A stretch of DNA of 64,000 bases from Capsicum annuum (GCF_002878395.1 NC_061120.1:117897410-117961409); one strand, 5' to 3'; shown: positions 46,651-58,749, counted from the stretch's first letter. Notes: generated by a model from the sequence alone, not told the origin. Numbers and translations: made by a program.

Positions 46651-47110
46651 TTTCGAGATTGGTGATGATGTCTATCTAAAGATCTCTCCCATGAAGGGAG
46701 TGAAGAGGTTCGGTAAGAAGGGAAAACATAGTCCCCGATATGTTGGTCCCTTCAAGATTCTTAGTAAATTTGGCAAGGTAGCTTATGAGCTTGAGTTACC
46801 TTCAGATCTAGCCTCATTTCATCCAGTCCTCCATGTCTCTTTGCTCAAGAAGTGCATAGGTGACCCAGTATTTGTATTCCCTAATCAGAGCATAGATTTT
46901 TAGAATAGCCTCTCTTATGAAGAGATTCCATTCAAAATCCTAGACGATCAGACTAGTAGACTAAGGAACCAAGAAGTCCCTGTACTTAAAGTTCTTTGGC
47001 AAAATCAGAACATTTAGGGAGCTACTTGGGAAGCAAAAGTAAATATGCGAACGAAGTATCCTCACCTCTTCTCTATTAACTCAGATCTAGCTCATGGTAA
47101 CAGTTCTCGT
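46651..47110 (+). pseudogene. G3 integrase C-terminus and chromodomain
   Basis: An open stretch (46,691-46,903) reads [40 protein letters not shown] and [17 protein letters not shown]. After a stop come SYEEIPFKILDDQTSRLRNQ, EVPVLKVLWQNQ, GATWEAKVNMRTKYPHLF (to about 47,075). This is the best preserved chromodomain in the window and supports assignment to chromoviruses, which target their integrase through this domain. Confidence 0.9.
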
Positions 47111-47486
47111 TAAGCTTTTCAGTTTCATGTTCAGGTTTTAGTTACAAGCTTAGTATCCATTTTATGTTTAGAATTCCATTATAAACTTTGTATTAAATAC
47201 CATTGCATATTCATTCATGCAATCATATGTCAGTTAAGTTATATAATCATGCATCAGATATGAATTCTCATTGTGAGAAACTTCATTCCTCAAAACACTC
47301 AATCATGCATTCTTGAATCAGTTACACATATATCATATATGCGTGTTCAGCAGGATATATTCAATAATCAGTCATGTCAGTCAAGTGATCATGTTGCAGT
47401 TGTTCATGTTTAGTATGTACTTCAGTTTATCTTCTCCCCTATCACTCAGTCTTATTCAAGGAAGAATGTTCTCAAGGGGGAGATAT
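47111..47486 (+). promoter_or_regulatory. G3 3' untranslated region and polypurine tract
   Basis: Non-coding sequence with 'atcatgcatcagatatg' phrases ends with 'cttattcaaggaagaatgtt' and CAAGGGGGAGAT at 47,473-47,484, three bases before the LTR. Confidence 0.88.
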
Positions 47487-50142
47487 TGTAAAACCCTGTA
47501 TTTCTACATAGCTTGAAATCATTTCAAGACTATTAGAAAATTACATTGAAAGATGAACCCACTTTTATACATATGGAATTTTTTAGATTTTGCCTTTCTA
47601 TTGAGTGAGAAATTGAATTAGCTTTCCAACGATACCAATTTTGTCAAAATCTGGTATCGGAGTAAAAAGTTATGAATATTTTATCGAGAGCTATTAGAAC
47701 CACCTAGGTGCAACAGGCAGGTTGACGAACCGTCGATCTAGCGACGGACTGTCACCTAGACCATCATAGCTAAGGAAGTAAGCCAATTTTTTGGCTAAGG
47801 TATGATGGACAGGTTGACGGACCGTCGAACTTGCAACAGACCGTCGCCCAAGCCATCGCTACTAAGGCGATGAGTCCCTATTCTGGTCCATGTGCGACTG
47901 TCAGAACGATGGACCGTTGAGCCAATGACGGACCGTCGAGCCAGTGATGGACCGTCGAGCCAGCGATGAACAATCGCGGATCCTGTTCAGCAATTTGAAG
48001 TCATTTTTAAAAGAGATTTTTGGTCTTTTACCACCCGTTTTTATACCTAGTTATATTAGATCAAGGCTCTTAAGTTCATTATCTATCTACAACATCAAAC
48101 TAGGTTTTCCTCTAAAAGATAATCCCCAATAACAAGATCCAAACCCTTCTTCAAGAGACTAAGAGATTCTAAGTTCTTCAAGTACAAGAACTTCAAGAAA
48201 CTCAATGAAAGTATTTCATGTGTTGATTCATGGGTCCCTTTCACCCATGAAACTCACGAATCACTTTTCAAAATCCAAGATTTGTGTATTTATGAATATT
48301 CATGATTTAAATCGAATTGACATTCATGTTCATGATATTGTGGGGTTTTGATTCATGTTTTAAATTACATATTCCCATGATTGATCCTAGTAAAAGAAGA
48401 TTTTCATAATAATCATGATAAACCCTTCAAATTAGCAAATTTATTTATGCAACCATGACAATTAGATGCATTGATGATGGTATAACTAAACTATGATCCC
48501 CATGTAGATTAAATGCCTATGTGAAGGAAAAGTGCCATGGTATTGTGATAATATGAAATCCCCATTCATGTACAAGTTTATGCATGTCAAATGTCTAATG
48601 AAATATTTTATTCAGTGAATTACCGTTACATGTGTTGCCTTGTGGTGCTTTAGAACTTGTACTTCATGAAATCTCCAACTTATTATATTATGGATTGTTG
48701 ATACTGGTCATGTATTCAAGAATGTCATGTTATGTTATTTTCTTTCCATCGAGTCCTATGGTTACTTGTACCCAAAAAATATAGTTGTGTTCCTAGAGCC
48801 AGGGTCATATTTTCACAATATCCTAAGTCAAGCCATGATCCATAGAACTCAGTCAGTCATGTGACACATAAAAGCTTAGTAATTCAGTAATCTTAGTAGT
48901 ATTCCGTCAGTTAATGGTACTAAGTGAATTCAATCTAGTCCAGTTCAGTTAATCATGTTCAGTGTCTATCCATATGGGAGTAGGAATTAGAACTGAGTGT
49001 ACCTAAGGATGGGAACTCACTAATTATATGAGGGTGTGATTCTTAGAAGCAATCCTTGGATTCCAGAACTACATAGCCAGCGCAGGTTGAGACATCATAG
49101 CCTGTTATATGAGGGTAGATGAGGTGGCTTAACCTATTATATGAGGGTTCCCACTGTTCTCACTAGATTTACCTATTACATGAGGGTTACTCACAGATTT
49201 TCCTTACCAGTGGTGCGGTATTGACACCCTTCCAATTGGAGTTACAGATTGGACCCCAAATGAGATATATTGCCTTATTTGGGGCATGTCAGTTAGATGA
49301 ATACATCCCATAGTTTTAATTACTGAATCAGGACTATCAGATATAGTTATTCAATGTCAGTAATAGAACTCAAATAGTTCGACATAATTCAGGACTATCA
49401 GATAGAGTCAACTCAGAAAAGTATGGAACTTAGCTACTTCCATCAGAACCTAGACTGTCAGACACAGTCGCTCAGTATCAGTTATTTCAGTTATACGATT
49501 ATCAGTATCACATGTTATCAGTAGTCAGGCCCAGTAATCATGTTATCACGAACTCACTTATTGTTATTATGTATTCATGCATGTATTCTCACATTCATGT
49601 TATCCAGTCAGTTAGTATAGTTCATGCATGTAAACCCCTTGCATTCAAGCTACCTCACATGCATACCAGTCCATTCAATCATACTGACGGAATTGCGCTA
49701 TGGTGTTTTATACCATAGGTTCAGAAGCACGAGCTTTAGAGCATCTCTCAGCAGTTACAGTTAGCAGTGAGTCTTCATCCTTCGAGGACATGACCATTAC
49801 TTTATTATCTCATTAATAAGTAATTTCAGTAGTTGGAGTTAGTTAGGGACATGTCCCATCAATTCCTTATTCATACTGTTCAGTCAGTTATAGGCTTTTG
49901 AGACTATAATGTTCATATAGTTATTTTAATTGTTTTGGGTTTATCATACCCCGCGCAGATGTTATATTTTATTAGATATTATGTCTCAGTTTTGAACCTT
50001 ATGGCCTTACAACCTTTATTTCCGCATTTACATAGTATATTATGCAATGTTCAGGTATAAATATCAGTTATGGGTTAGCTTGTGATCCTTCGGGTTCATG
50101 GGCACCGTGTATCATTCCAGGCAACAGATTTTAGGCATTATA
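47487..50142 (+). repeat. 3' LTR of G3
   Basis: 2,656 bp, TGTAAAACCCTG to GCATTATA. The GACGGACCGTCG-type array (47,708-47,985) includes an extra local tandem repeat of about 19-21 bp (47,905-47,970) not present in the 5' copy. TTATATGAGGGT-type motifs recur at 49,020-49,195. The last CA has become TA. Confidence 0.93.
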
Positions 50143-50147
50143 TAAGA
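50143..50147 (+). repeat. Target site duplication TAAGA, right copy
   Basis: An exact copy of 39,682-39,686. Confidence 0.95.
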
Positions 50148-50920
50148 GCATGGAGATGGCCTCGACCAATGTCGGAGCTAGAAGCGGCACCCCTAGGTTT
50201 AAGAGCTAGAGAAGTGGAAACTGGCACCTTTTTTACACAACTGACAATCATGATGGGGCACTCCCGTTGTATGTGATAGAATTGACCACATTCAAAACAC
50301 CAATTCTTTCCTTTCTTACAACAACCACCTTATGAACGATCATAAAGTTGACTAGAAAGATAGGTGAGTTTGAATTGAGCCCTACTGAAGTTCTAATTTT
50401 AAAACATTTACCACCCAACTATTTCGAGTAGGGAGCACTAGTTAAAAAATAGGAGGGAGGACCCACCCAAAACTGTCTCTTGGACCACTTACCACCAACA
50501 TGATTCAACAGAGTAATGGAGCGATGTGAGCCAACTTTTTGAGATGATTGAGGAGGAGTATCACTCCCAAAAGTAGGGTTAGTAGTAGTAGCTAGAACCC
50601 CATAAGGATAGTTAGGTGTCGCGACCCTTGTCTGGGTCTTAACCTAAAAGTTGGACGAGTTTTGTCCATATTGCCCTTAGTTAAGACAAAAGAGTTTGCC
50701 TGAATGTTAGATATTCTTGGATGCAAGATTTGAAAGGTAAGCAAGCAGACATCAGATGAATCTAAGACCTCAGACTCTATTGCTCGAGATAGTGCCACAA
50801 GAGAGGGAAATATTTCTAAATATCCCATAACCCCTCTTTTATAAGTATGGTGCGCTACACACCAGTAAAAGAGAATCTACTTGACACAACATTATGGACT
50901 CCCAACTGACCGTGAAACTA
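50148..50920 (-). pseudogene. Type A gypsy gag (element A2, proximal part)
   Basis: Read downward: after the primer site a short leader, then MDKTRPTFRLRPRQGSRHL (near 50,668), a frameshifted middle with much of the capsid missing, and then an intact zinc knuckle CFECGQFYHIQRECP at 50,257-50,299 (CX2CX4HX4C complete). The tail ends RGHLHAL at the G3 insertion. Length from start to knuckle is about 400 bp, far short of a full gypsy gag, so the capsid is internally deleted. The frame continues into 39,681 on the other side of G3. Confidence 0.82.
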
Positions 50921-50934
50921 GGCTCTGATACCAA
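50921..50934 (-). promoter_or_regulatory. Primer binding site of A2 (intact)
   Basis: The minus strand reads TTGGTATCAGAGCC, a perfect match to the methionine-tRNA-type site TGGTATCAGAGCC. It is the only undamaged primer site in the window. Confidence 0.92.
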
Positions 50935-50939
50935 CTTAA

Positions 50940-53214
50940 CACAACATAAAATTGGGCCATTTCTGGGGGAATCTTACACCATACTAGGATTGGAGATTTC
51001 CTTTTTAACCCAACCTAACCATCTCTTTCGACCACAAGTGTTGGATGAACTCCGAACACATACAAACAAGCGGAATAGTACCACTGATCATAGTAAAGAA
51101 ATGTTTATTCTAACCATTTACATCAATATTTATATAAAGACAATGTAAACAAGTCTACAGTTATCCACAAAGCCTCTACCAATCCAATGTCTGTAATCTG
51201 TTGGGACACACCCTCAACAAAAGCCAAAACTAAGCACAGACAAGTCTATGACCTAGATAAAGAAACTATAAAATAGATGACTTTCAAAGAATGAAATCTC
51301 ATAACTTCAATGTCAACACATAAACCGCCCAAATGCCTATCACTGTGTAGGAAGAGGAGAAGAAGCAACAACCCCTATATCGCATGGGGACATTACATTC
51401 GGAGAGGTTTAGCAATAGGAATGCTAGCATATAACTCAAGGAAAAGGAGAAAATAGAGCCATCATTTAAAATCAAGTTAAAACATCATATTCAACCATGT
51501 TCGTATTCATAGTCATATATGTCGGTATATAACATGCTCATAACGTGCCAAAAAGAAACAAGACTTAGCAAAAATTATTGATGCACTCAATTATGAGTCA
51601 TGAAGTGGAGGAATCTAACCTCCAACCCTATAGATTAGAACAATTCATCATAGGCAAGGGACTTTAACCAAAGGCCATTTCATAAGGTAAGGGACTTGAA
51701 CCACAAGCAATCTTATTAAGAGAGGGACTCAAACCACAAGCCATCTTATTAGGCGAGGGATCCAAACCACAAGCCATCTTATTAGGAGAGGGACTCAAAC
51801 CAAAAGCTGTCATAATAGGTAAGGGACTCAAACCGCAAGTTATCTTATTAGGTGAGAGATTTAAACCACAAGCTGTCTTATTAGGTGACGGACTCGAACC
51901 ACAAGTGATCTTTCTAAGCGAAGGACACAAACCACAAGACATCTTATTAGGTGAGGGACTTTAAGTCATCTTATTAGGCCAGGGAATCAAACCACAAGCC
52001 ATCTTATTAAGCGAGAAACTCAAACCGCAAGGCATCTTATTAAGTGAGGGACTCGAACCATAAGCTATCTTATTAGGCGAGTGACTCCAACAACAAGTCG
52101 TCATATTTGCATTACTAGTTTATGTTTGAATCTAACCCCTTTATTTTATTCACACATTACATCCATATAATTCATTTCAACATTTAGTAAATTCTAACAT
52201 ATTTAACCTGATCAACGCCATATATGACCATAAGGTCTTCATAGGACAATTCTATCAATCAAACACTTTAATTAGACAATGCCTAGCTTTAATTCATCAT
52301 TCAGTTGAATTTGTGGTCATTCAAACCCTTACAAAACTATTCATTCTGCATTATCATTCTTATACTACACTTTAGTTCAAGCACAATTCAAGTTCATGCT
52401 TAGGGACTTTTGACACATTTAGCTGACCAACTACCAAAGACATCTATTAACTCATTACATGGCCAACAATGCCTTTTACCAACTATTTACCAATAATTCA
52501 CATTCATTATATCGACGTCATATCTTATTCATATTCACTAGACCAATACCATATTTCAATACATCATTTACAAGTGACTAGATAATTCTCATAGATATTT
52601 TCACAAACACCTTGTGGGCATGACTTTGGCAAAGCCAAAATCAAAGTAGGATTCATAATTTTTAGGGTTAATCAAGACCCATCTACTAAACCAAAAAACA
52701 AGCACCCATATGTGAAAATCTTCATCAATACTATATATAGACATAAGTCTAAGCAAGAATAATCATTACTCATCGTTAGGAAAAAAAACCCTTAACATTT
52801 GATTTCAAAATCATTATTTACAAGTATTAATCCATGTTTAAAATACATGGTTTTTGAGTTCATAACAAAGGAAAGAGTCACATGCCTTAAAAAGGATGAT
52901 TCACCAAAGAAACTTGACTCCTCTTTGCCTCTAGATGAACACCCCTTGGAACCCTAGCCTTCAATCTTGTTTTGGGAAGTGTAAAATATGTTTTTGGAAA
53001 GTTTAGATATTCCAAAATGAATGTTTAGGAGGAAACAAGACATTATACAGTGAGGGGATTAAGGGATTTTGGATGAGAAATATCCATAAAGCCCTTGTCT
53101 TAAAAACTTAAAAGTAACTTTTCAAATGGGTACGACACACTTACTCAATCGTACAATAGGGTATGTGTGGTAACGTAGTTCTTACTCATGCAGCCTGTAT
53201 CGTGGACTTGTTCT
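50940..53214 (-). repeat. 5' LTR of A2, type A, start truncated
   Basis: It directly precedes the primer site on the minus strand. Landmarks shared with 1,653-3,944 include GAAGGCTAGGGTT (about 52,960), the 33-bp array (51,667-52,110), TTCCTACACAGTGATAGG (about 51,345) and GTGGATAACTGTAGAC (about 51,160). The first roughly 370 bp of the family LTR are missing at 53,214, where a type B LTR ends. Confidence 0.8.
51667..52110 (-). repeat. 33-bp minisatellite, about 14 units
   Basis: Units on the plus strand follow ACCACAAGCCATCTTATTAG plus GCGAGGGACTCAA. Most are exactly 33 bp; one near 51,960 is shortened by about 6 bp. Because 33 is a multiple of 3, it creates a spurious minus-strand frame with an 11-residue repeat (CGLSPSPNKMA). 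No spacers, so not CRISPR. It is the same motif as at 3,004-3,440. Confidence 0.93.
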
Positions 53215-55448
53215 AATGGGCATCCCAAGTATAACTAGGACCGGGGACCACCCCCTTAACCTAACCCAACAACCTTATACAACCTTGGATGAGTAGAATT
53301 TTGAGCATACAACAAGATTGTACAATGATCTTATGAAAACTATAGGATAGGGTCACAATCATGATCGACCCAACCGAATCTAATCATACAAAACCAACCA
53401 TCCATTCCATACGAAAGCATTTATAACGTATCAAACATAATAAGACAATCAAACAAAAAATGTAATATGCTGGAATAGTGAGAAGTTATGTTTTATGATG
53501 CCAGCCTCCCAGCTTATTCCAATGCCAAGTCCGACACCAATACTGATTCCGCCCATACCAACCCCAGAAGTACCATAAAGCCTCTACCAAAAGAATATAA
53601 ATATCTAGTTGGGACATGCCACGATCCGAAAAGAAAATGAAATCTCTAAGAGTGTCTAACATGAAATGATGCCTTCCGAAAGGATGAAAGCTCTCCACTT
53701 CAGTCTAATAAGCTTCCCCCAAATCAAGTACTATGAAGGAGGAGTCAAATGGCCAATTCCTAGATAGAGTAGGTATACATCCGCTAGTAGATGGGTTAGT
53801 ATATGAACACTAGAATGAAACTTGGAATAAGGAGAAAGTAATGCCAATTATCAAATCCAAGTGAAAACTATCCAATGTAAGCAATAATAGCTATATATAT
53901 AAGTGCTGGCAAAAGGGATCGGGTTTATCATGTCATTAAAACCTTTACCTGGGTTGTGTAGCTTAGTCGTCCTACCACCCACGTCCATATGGGTTTATCT
54001 CCCCCTACTGAAATTGTCCCAGTGCGTGTAGTTGCACGACCAAGCAATATAACTGGGATGACTAGTACATCCCTCCAATATAAATCACATACTCGCACGT
54101 GGCCATTGAAGACCCCTTATATCAGCAAATATGAGTTTTGAGTTTTGATCCCCCAAGACCGCCACCTTCCATGGCTTAACTTACACTCTCGGACATTAAT
54201 GCCCAATTAAAATAATCAAAAACTAATCCAATCATCCATTTATTAACCAATACTATTTAATGAACCAGTGGTTCCTCGTACCACCATACTTGCAAGCATT
54301 TTCAATAGCAAAACATTTATATCTAGGGGATATGCAAGTTCCCTATCATCAGAAATATTAAACCTCCAGGGAGATTACCATATTTTCCAAAAGCATAACT
54401 AATCAGCCTTAAGCCTTTGTAAACCATTTACAAACATTTAAGGTTTCATGCATTAGCTGAGAACATGAAAGAGTTTCATTAAAATAAGCCAATACAATGA
54501 ACATATCTTTATTATCATTTTATCAAACACCTTAGGGGCATAGTATAACCAATACCAAATTCCATTACCACTAAACCATTACCATGCAATTCAATAGTCC
54601 AAAACCACCGTTAATGCCTAGAAAACATAATTGAATCCATTGTAAATAATAACCAACCATTTAACATCAAAGCCCCTAAATCAATAGTTGAAGGCCAAAA
54701 TCATGCAAGAGAAAAACCATGAAATCAACCATGTAACCAAGCCTTTAATTGAAATTACAATTAGGGAAGAGAATCATGCCTTAAACCAAGAAGATTGATG
54801 GAAAGAATTCACCAAGACAAGCCCCAAAGTAATCCCTTAGTTGAAACCCTAGCTTTTTTCTCAAAAAGCTCTTGAGAGAATTTGCTATGTTTAGGAAGAT
54901 TTCTAAGTGTTAAAGAATGAAATAATAGTGTCAATAACCTCCTAAGTGTTTTAGAAGTCGTGGGTCCTTATTAGGGTAAGTAGGGAAATTCCAGAATACC
55001 CATACTTAAACCCCATAAAAAACCAACATAGTGTCACGACTAACCCCCTTACAAGTCGTAACCTTCTTTATAGTTGATACTCACACAATCATAACCGAGC
55101 CTCAACCATGGATCAGACACTGTCCAGTATATGACTCATCCACCCAAGTTATAACCTTAACATATGATTCATACCCATGCTTCGTATCCTTGGCATAATG
55201 CATAACCAGGAGGATCAAACACTATCCACCTTATAAGTTACCTATACAACTCATACCAACCCTACGACACTTACCCCTAAGTTGTATCCATTGCAGAGAT
55301 AAAAGCCATACCACCAACTAATACTGGTTAGGTTACGACAGGACTTCACCACTCGTACCCCAGCATATGGTTCGTACCATGAGTCATATTGGGTTCAAAG
55401 AATAGGATTCGAAGAAATTTTCTATGCGTCTAAACCCGGGATACTTCA
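53215..55448 (-). repeat. Gypsy LTR, type B, minus strand
   Basis: It starts TGAAGTATCCCGGG at 55,448 after a PPT, so it is a 3' LTR whose element has lost its coding part. Shared landmarks with 7,830-10,020 are ACTGGGACAATTTC (about 54,020) and TTGGTGTCGGACTTGGCATT (about 53,530). The low-coordinate end, about 53,215, joins type A LTR sequence. ORFs inside, such as 53,486-53,698, are chance frames. Confidence 0.75.
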
Positions 55449-55520
55449 ATCTCCCTACTAAAAGCATTTGTCTCTGAATGATGGATAAGGTAAGGGTAAC
55501 CACACCCAAAGTCATTTGCA
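55449..55520 (-). promoter_or_regulatory. 3' tail and polypurine tract before the minus-strand type B LTR
   Basis: The minus strand reads 'catcattcagagacaaatgc' then TTTTAGTAGGGAGAT and the LTR. This is the gypsy 'cattcGAGGACGAATG' signature plus purine tract. Confidence 0.78.
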
Positions 55521-55559
55521 TTATCAAACTTTAATCCCACTTTTTGATGTCTCTACTCT

Positions 55560-56100
55560 TACACTTTACAAAATGGAAAAAAATGCAAGGGATGCAACTC
55601 TTCGTTTATAAAAACTCAAAAAATAAAGATACGTTCAGTAATAACTAAATTTCTTACAAGAGTAGAAATAGTAAATGTATTGGAAGTAATCTTCAGATCA
55701 AAACCAAAAGACAACTATATAAGAAGTCACATATGATAAGGTAAAACCCAGATCAAGCTTATAATAAATGTCACGAGAGAAAATTTATAACATACTAGTA
55801 AAAACATCAAGTGATGCCTCGAATTCCTGATAGGAAGCCAAAGCATACAACCAAATTTAAACAACACTAGAACAAGTAAAAGCAATAGAAATAGATGCCA
55901 CATCACTGGGTGTAGGAACACAAGATGAAGTCGCTGGTATCTTATTTTCCCCCATAGAAACATTTTTAGATGGAAAATCCCTGAGCTGATGGCTTACTTA
56001 GCCACACTTGAAGGACTTATCCCTTCCTTTCCAATAGAATCCTAGATAAGGATAACTATTAAACTGACAAGGAGGACATAAAGAAATAGACTAACCTTCG
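55560..56100 (-). pseudogene. Gypsy protease start, type C relative (element D)
   Basis: Read downward: a worn zinc knuckle KCG-stop-VSHQLRDF near 56,020-55,985, a Ser/Pro-rich linker, then YKLDLGFTLSYVTSYIVV (about 55,775-55,720), matching the LLDPGATLSFVTPYIAV-type protease start with Gly-Ala altered. After about 55,600 no protease or RT sequence follows; instead the 3' tail, PPT and type B LTR appear. RT, RNase H and integrase are thus absent, by deletion or because two elements are joined here. Confidence 0.7.
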
Positions 56101-57250
56101 CTTGTTTGAGACTGGGCTCTCTGCGCTTAATTATTACCTCCATGATGACATATGTCGCTCGAATGCTGGGGGTAAGAAGCACTAGCAGTAGAGAAGGAAC
56201 CAGAACTCCCCCACTTATTTTTCTACCACTTCCCACCATCTCAACTACCATAAGACTAGGCCCCTCCTTGATCAAAAAACCTACCCCACTTATCATACCT
56301 ATCTCCATATCCTGTTTACCTTCTCTTCTAATCCTTAACCTCCTGTATATAAATAGTCATCCTCAACATGTCCTTATTCTTTATGTCTAAAATAGTCTTG
56401 CTATCCAGAATCATATCCTTATTCATCCTAGAAGCAAAATTCTTCATTCTCGACCTTATATCAGCCACTAATAAACATGATTACACACCCTCTACATTTG
56501 TCTTTATGGCACACCATTTTGGCGCCTCTATGAGATCCTTAAAGAGTAGATCCTTGAATCCACGCCTGGTTCCCTATAATCTGATATAATACCCAAACAC
56601 TACATCTAATTTATGGCTTGCTGAAAAGAAGCAAACAAACCAAGTCTAGCTAGCCGAGGCCCCACCAGAGGGGGTAACATAGATGAAGGACCAACTCCCC
56701 ACCTCGATTTAACATACTCAAATATTGGCACTAATGAGGAATAGTAATCTGAGTCAGAGGAGTACCTAAATTAGAGCATGTACAATAGTAGGATCCACAC
56801 TCTAAACTGGAGAAACAACCAACACAATAAAAGGAGAACCCTCTAAATGGATCAGCATATGTACCAACAATCCCTCCAAAACTAGGATAGACAAATTCTA
56901 AGGAACTGACCAGGACCTATGCCTCTAACCTTCTCAACATGAGGCTCAGTGAAGAGTCCCCTAACACTTCTCCTAGCTTGGATTGAACCACGAGCCCATC
57001 TATGACTTGAGGCTCACCCTCTGGGTGAGGTCTTCGTATCTCTACTCTTACTAGACCTAGTCAACACCATCTGCACAAAAAGAGTGAAACATAACTTAGA
57101 ATATAAGGTATGAAAGAACTTTGCATGATAAGGAATAAAATGAGAGAAGGTTTCGAAAGACATTCTATAGCCTCTCAAAAATAGATACAGACATCTACGT
57201 ACCAATCCATGAGACACTATTAGACATCCCATTCTTATACCATTGAGACT
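56100..57250 (-). pseudogene. Gag of element D (type C relative)
   Basis: The start MVLTRSSKSRDTKTSPRG lies at about 57,067, after a leader. Recognisable but frameshifted phrases follow: ARLGLFASFQQAIN, DYREPGV near 56,575, a REGKQDMEIGMISGVGFLIK stretch near 56,300, and a Gly/Ser-rich segment with ARYPHH-like text near 56,170. The layout (basic start, capsid, Gly-rich linker, knuckle) suits a gypsy gag. Many stops are present. The product is assigned by layout and by the protease that follows. Confidence 0.6.
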
Positions 57251-57260
57251 AATGAAACCT

Positions 57261-57277
57261 GGCTTCTCTAATACCAA
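57261..57277 (-). promoter_or_regulatory. Primer binding site of element D (decayed)
   Basis: The minus strand reads TTGGTATTAGAGAAGCC, close to TTGGTATCAGAGCC, then 'aggtttcat' as after the type C primer site at 33,508. Confidence 0.72.
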
Positions 57278-57279
57278 TT

Positions 57280-58745
57280 TATCATAACCCAAAAATTAGG
57301 TCATGATGGCACTTGTCACAGCATACCTTGTCAAGTAAGCCTATCACCCAAGCTTATACAAAATGTAGAAAAGAATAAAATAACCCAAGGTAAGGCTTCT
57401 ATAATGAAGTCAAATAATACAAGTAATTATAATAATGCAGTAAGAATATATCCAAACACTATACATTCCCAAAAACAACTGTCAGTAGTGTAAGAACTAC
57501 TAATACAAACCATGAACCAAATACATCAAAAATATCCACACATGATAAAGATATATCTCCGAATACAAATAAATATATAACTACTATAGAAATATATATG
57601 TGAACTTCGGACACATAAATGTCCAATAGCTACCTTGAGAAATATGAAAACACTCGAAATTAAGTAATATTAGGTACACTCAAACTAGGACCTGCACCAA
57701 AATTGCACAACAGGTGTGAGTACGATCCACTTACACTCAATAGGTATTGTAGGCCAACAAAGCAAAGTAGTAAATAAAGCATATAAAATATACACTTAGG
57801 GCATGTCACTCAAAAATGTCCTACGATAGTAGCCCACACCACTTGCACTAATAGTTCTACAATATCCAAACATAATACAACAACACACCAGATAGGGATA
57901 CAATTACACACAATACCTCATAAAAGTAGAACAAAAGAGGAATATGTAAAATCAAGATCATCAAGACAAATAAAAAAGATAGAATAATTAGACATTATCA
58001 AGTCAAGATATAAAACAAACAGATAAATGACAAGGCAATATGGCGATACAAGGACAACATAAACACGATAAAATAAGTGTAATGTATATGATGATGATGA
58101 TACATAAGGTTGTTTCAAAACCTCTGAGATCATCACATAATCCTTGTATACACCCACAGAGGCAAGCCTTCTGATATGGGACTCATAGGGGTTTTGTCAA
58201 CCAATACACAATTCCTATAGCATTATCTCATCCCCGGCACATCCCTCTAGGATGGTTATAAAATCCGATGTTCCCAGTGTATTAAGATTTTTAATATTTC
58301 AAGAGATGACAAAAATCAAGTATAACAAACAAAGACAACAAGTGTCTACAAAACATACAATAAAAAAGTGATATTGTGTGTACAATACCATAGGGATGAT
58401 AATGAAATGTTCAGAATATATCATAATGGGTATTTCCAAAACCAACCACATAATGTATTTCAATAACTAATCATAATAATATATTTCTACAATCACGTGA
58501 GCTAATATCCACTAATTAAGTCCACCATCCATGAATTTCCACATGTTTCATATGCCAAAGGTATGAATACACATATATTGAAATACATAAAAGGTACCAC
58601 AATAGGTATTTTCAATAACATAATATAGTTATTCACATGTGTTGAAGGCTATCAACATCATATAGGACCACACAAAATCATATGATCTTAATTTCAAGAA
58701 AAACATCACATATAGGCCCCGCACGAGCGCAGCACAGATATAGCC
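57280..58745 (-). repeat. 5' LTR of element D, type C relative, truncated
   Basis: The minus-strand end reads 'agtgccatcatgacc' then 'gggttatgat', matching the type C LTR end ('gagccatcatgacc', 'ggggtcatgacga', 33,470-33,503). It runs up to about 58,745, where a different, plus-strand element begins, so roughly the last 1.5 kb of the expected 4.5-kb LTR remain. No coding content is visible. Confidence 0.65.
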
Positions 58746-58749
58746 ATTT

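Larger units (their letters stand above)
39687..50142 (+). mobile_element. Complete nested Ty3/gypsy element G3 (Tekay-like chromovirus)
   Basis: A 10,456-bp element with perfect 5-bp target duplication, two LTRs of about 2.6 kb, primer site, gag, protease, RT, RNase H, integrase, chromodomain and PPT. It is inserted in the opposite orientation into the type A element A2. Same lineage as G2 but a different LTR subfamily. Hand alignment of the first 90 LTR positions shows about 14 differences, so it is an old insertion. The RT catalytic box is deleted and many CAG/TGG codons are stops, so it is not autonomous now. Confidence 0.95.

Noticed and set aside
50921..50934. tRNA-related sequence
   Set aside because: It is a 12-14 base complement of a tRNA 3' end placed right after an LTR, so it is a primer binding site, not a tRNA gene.
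51664..51942. 92-codon minus-strand frame with an 11-residue repeat (CGLSPSPNKMA)
   Set aside because: The frame exists only because the 33-bp LTR minisatellite has a unit length divisible by three. It has no start context and lies within an LTR.
51667..52110. Possible CRISPR array
   Set aside because: Units are contiguous with no spacers, and the motif is shared with another LTR of the same family.
55727..56308. Minus-strand frames with Leu/Val-rich sequence
   Set aside because: They are off-frame readings of the gag-protease region of element D. The protease motif (LDLGFTLSYVTSY) is in a neighbouring frame.
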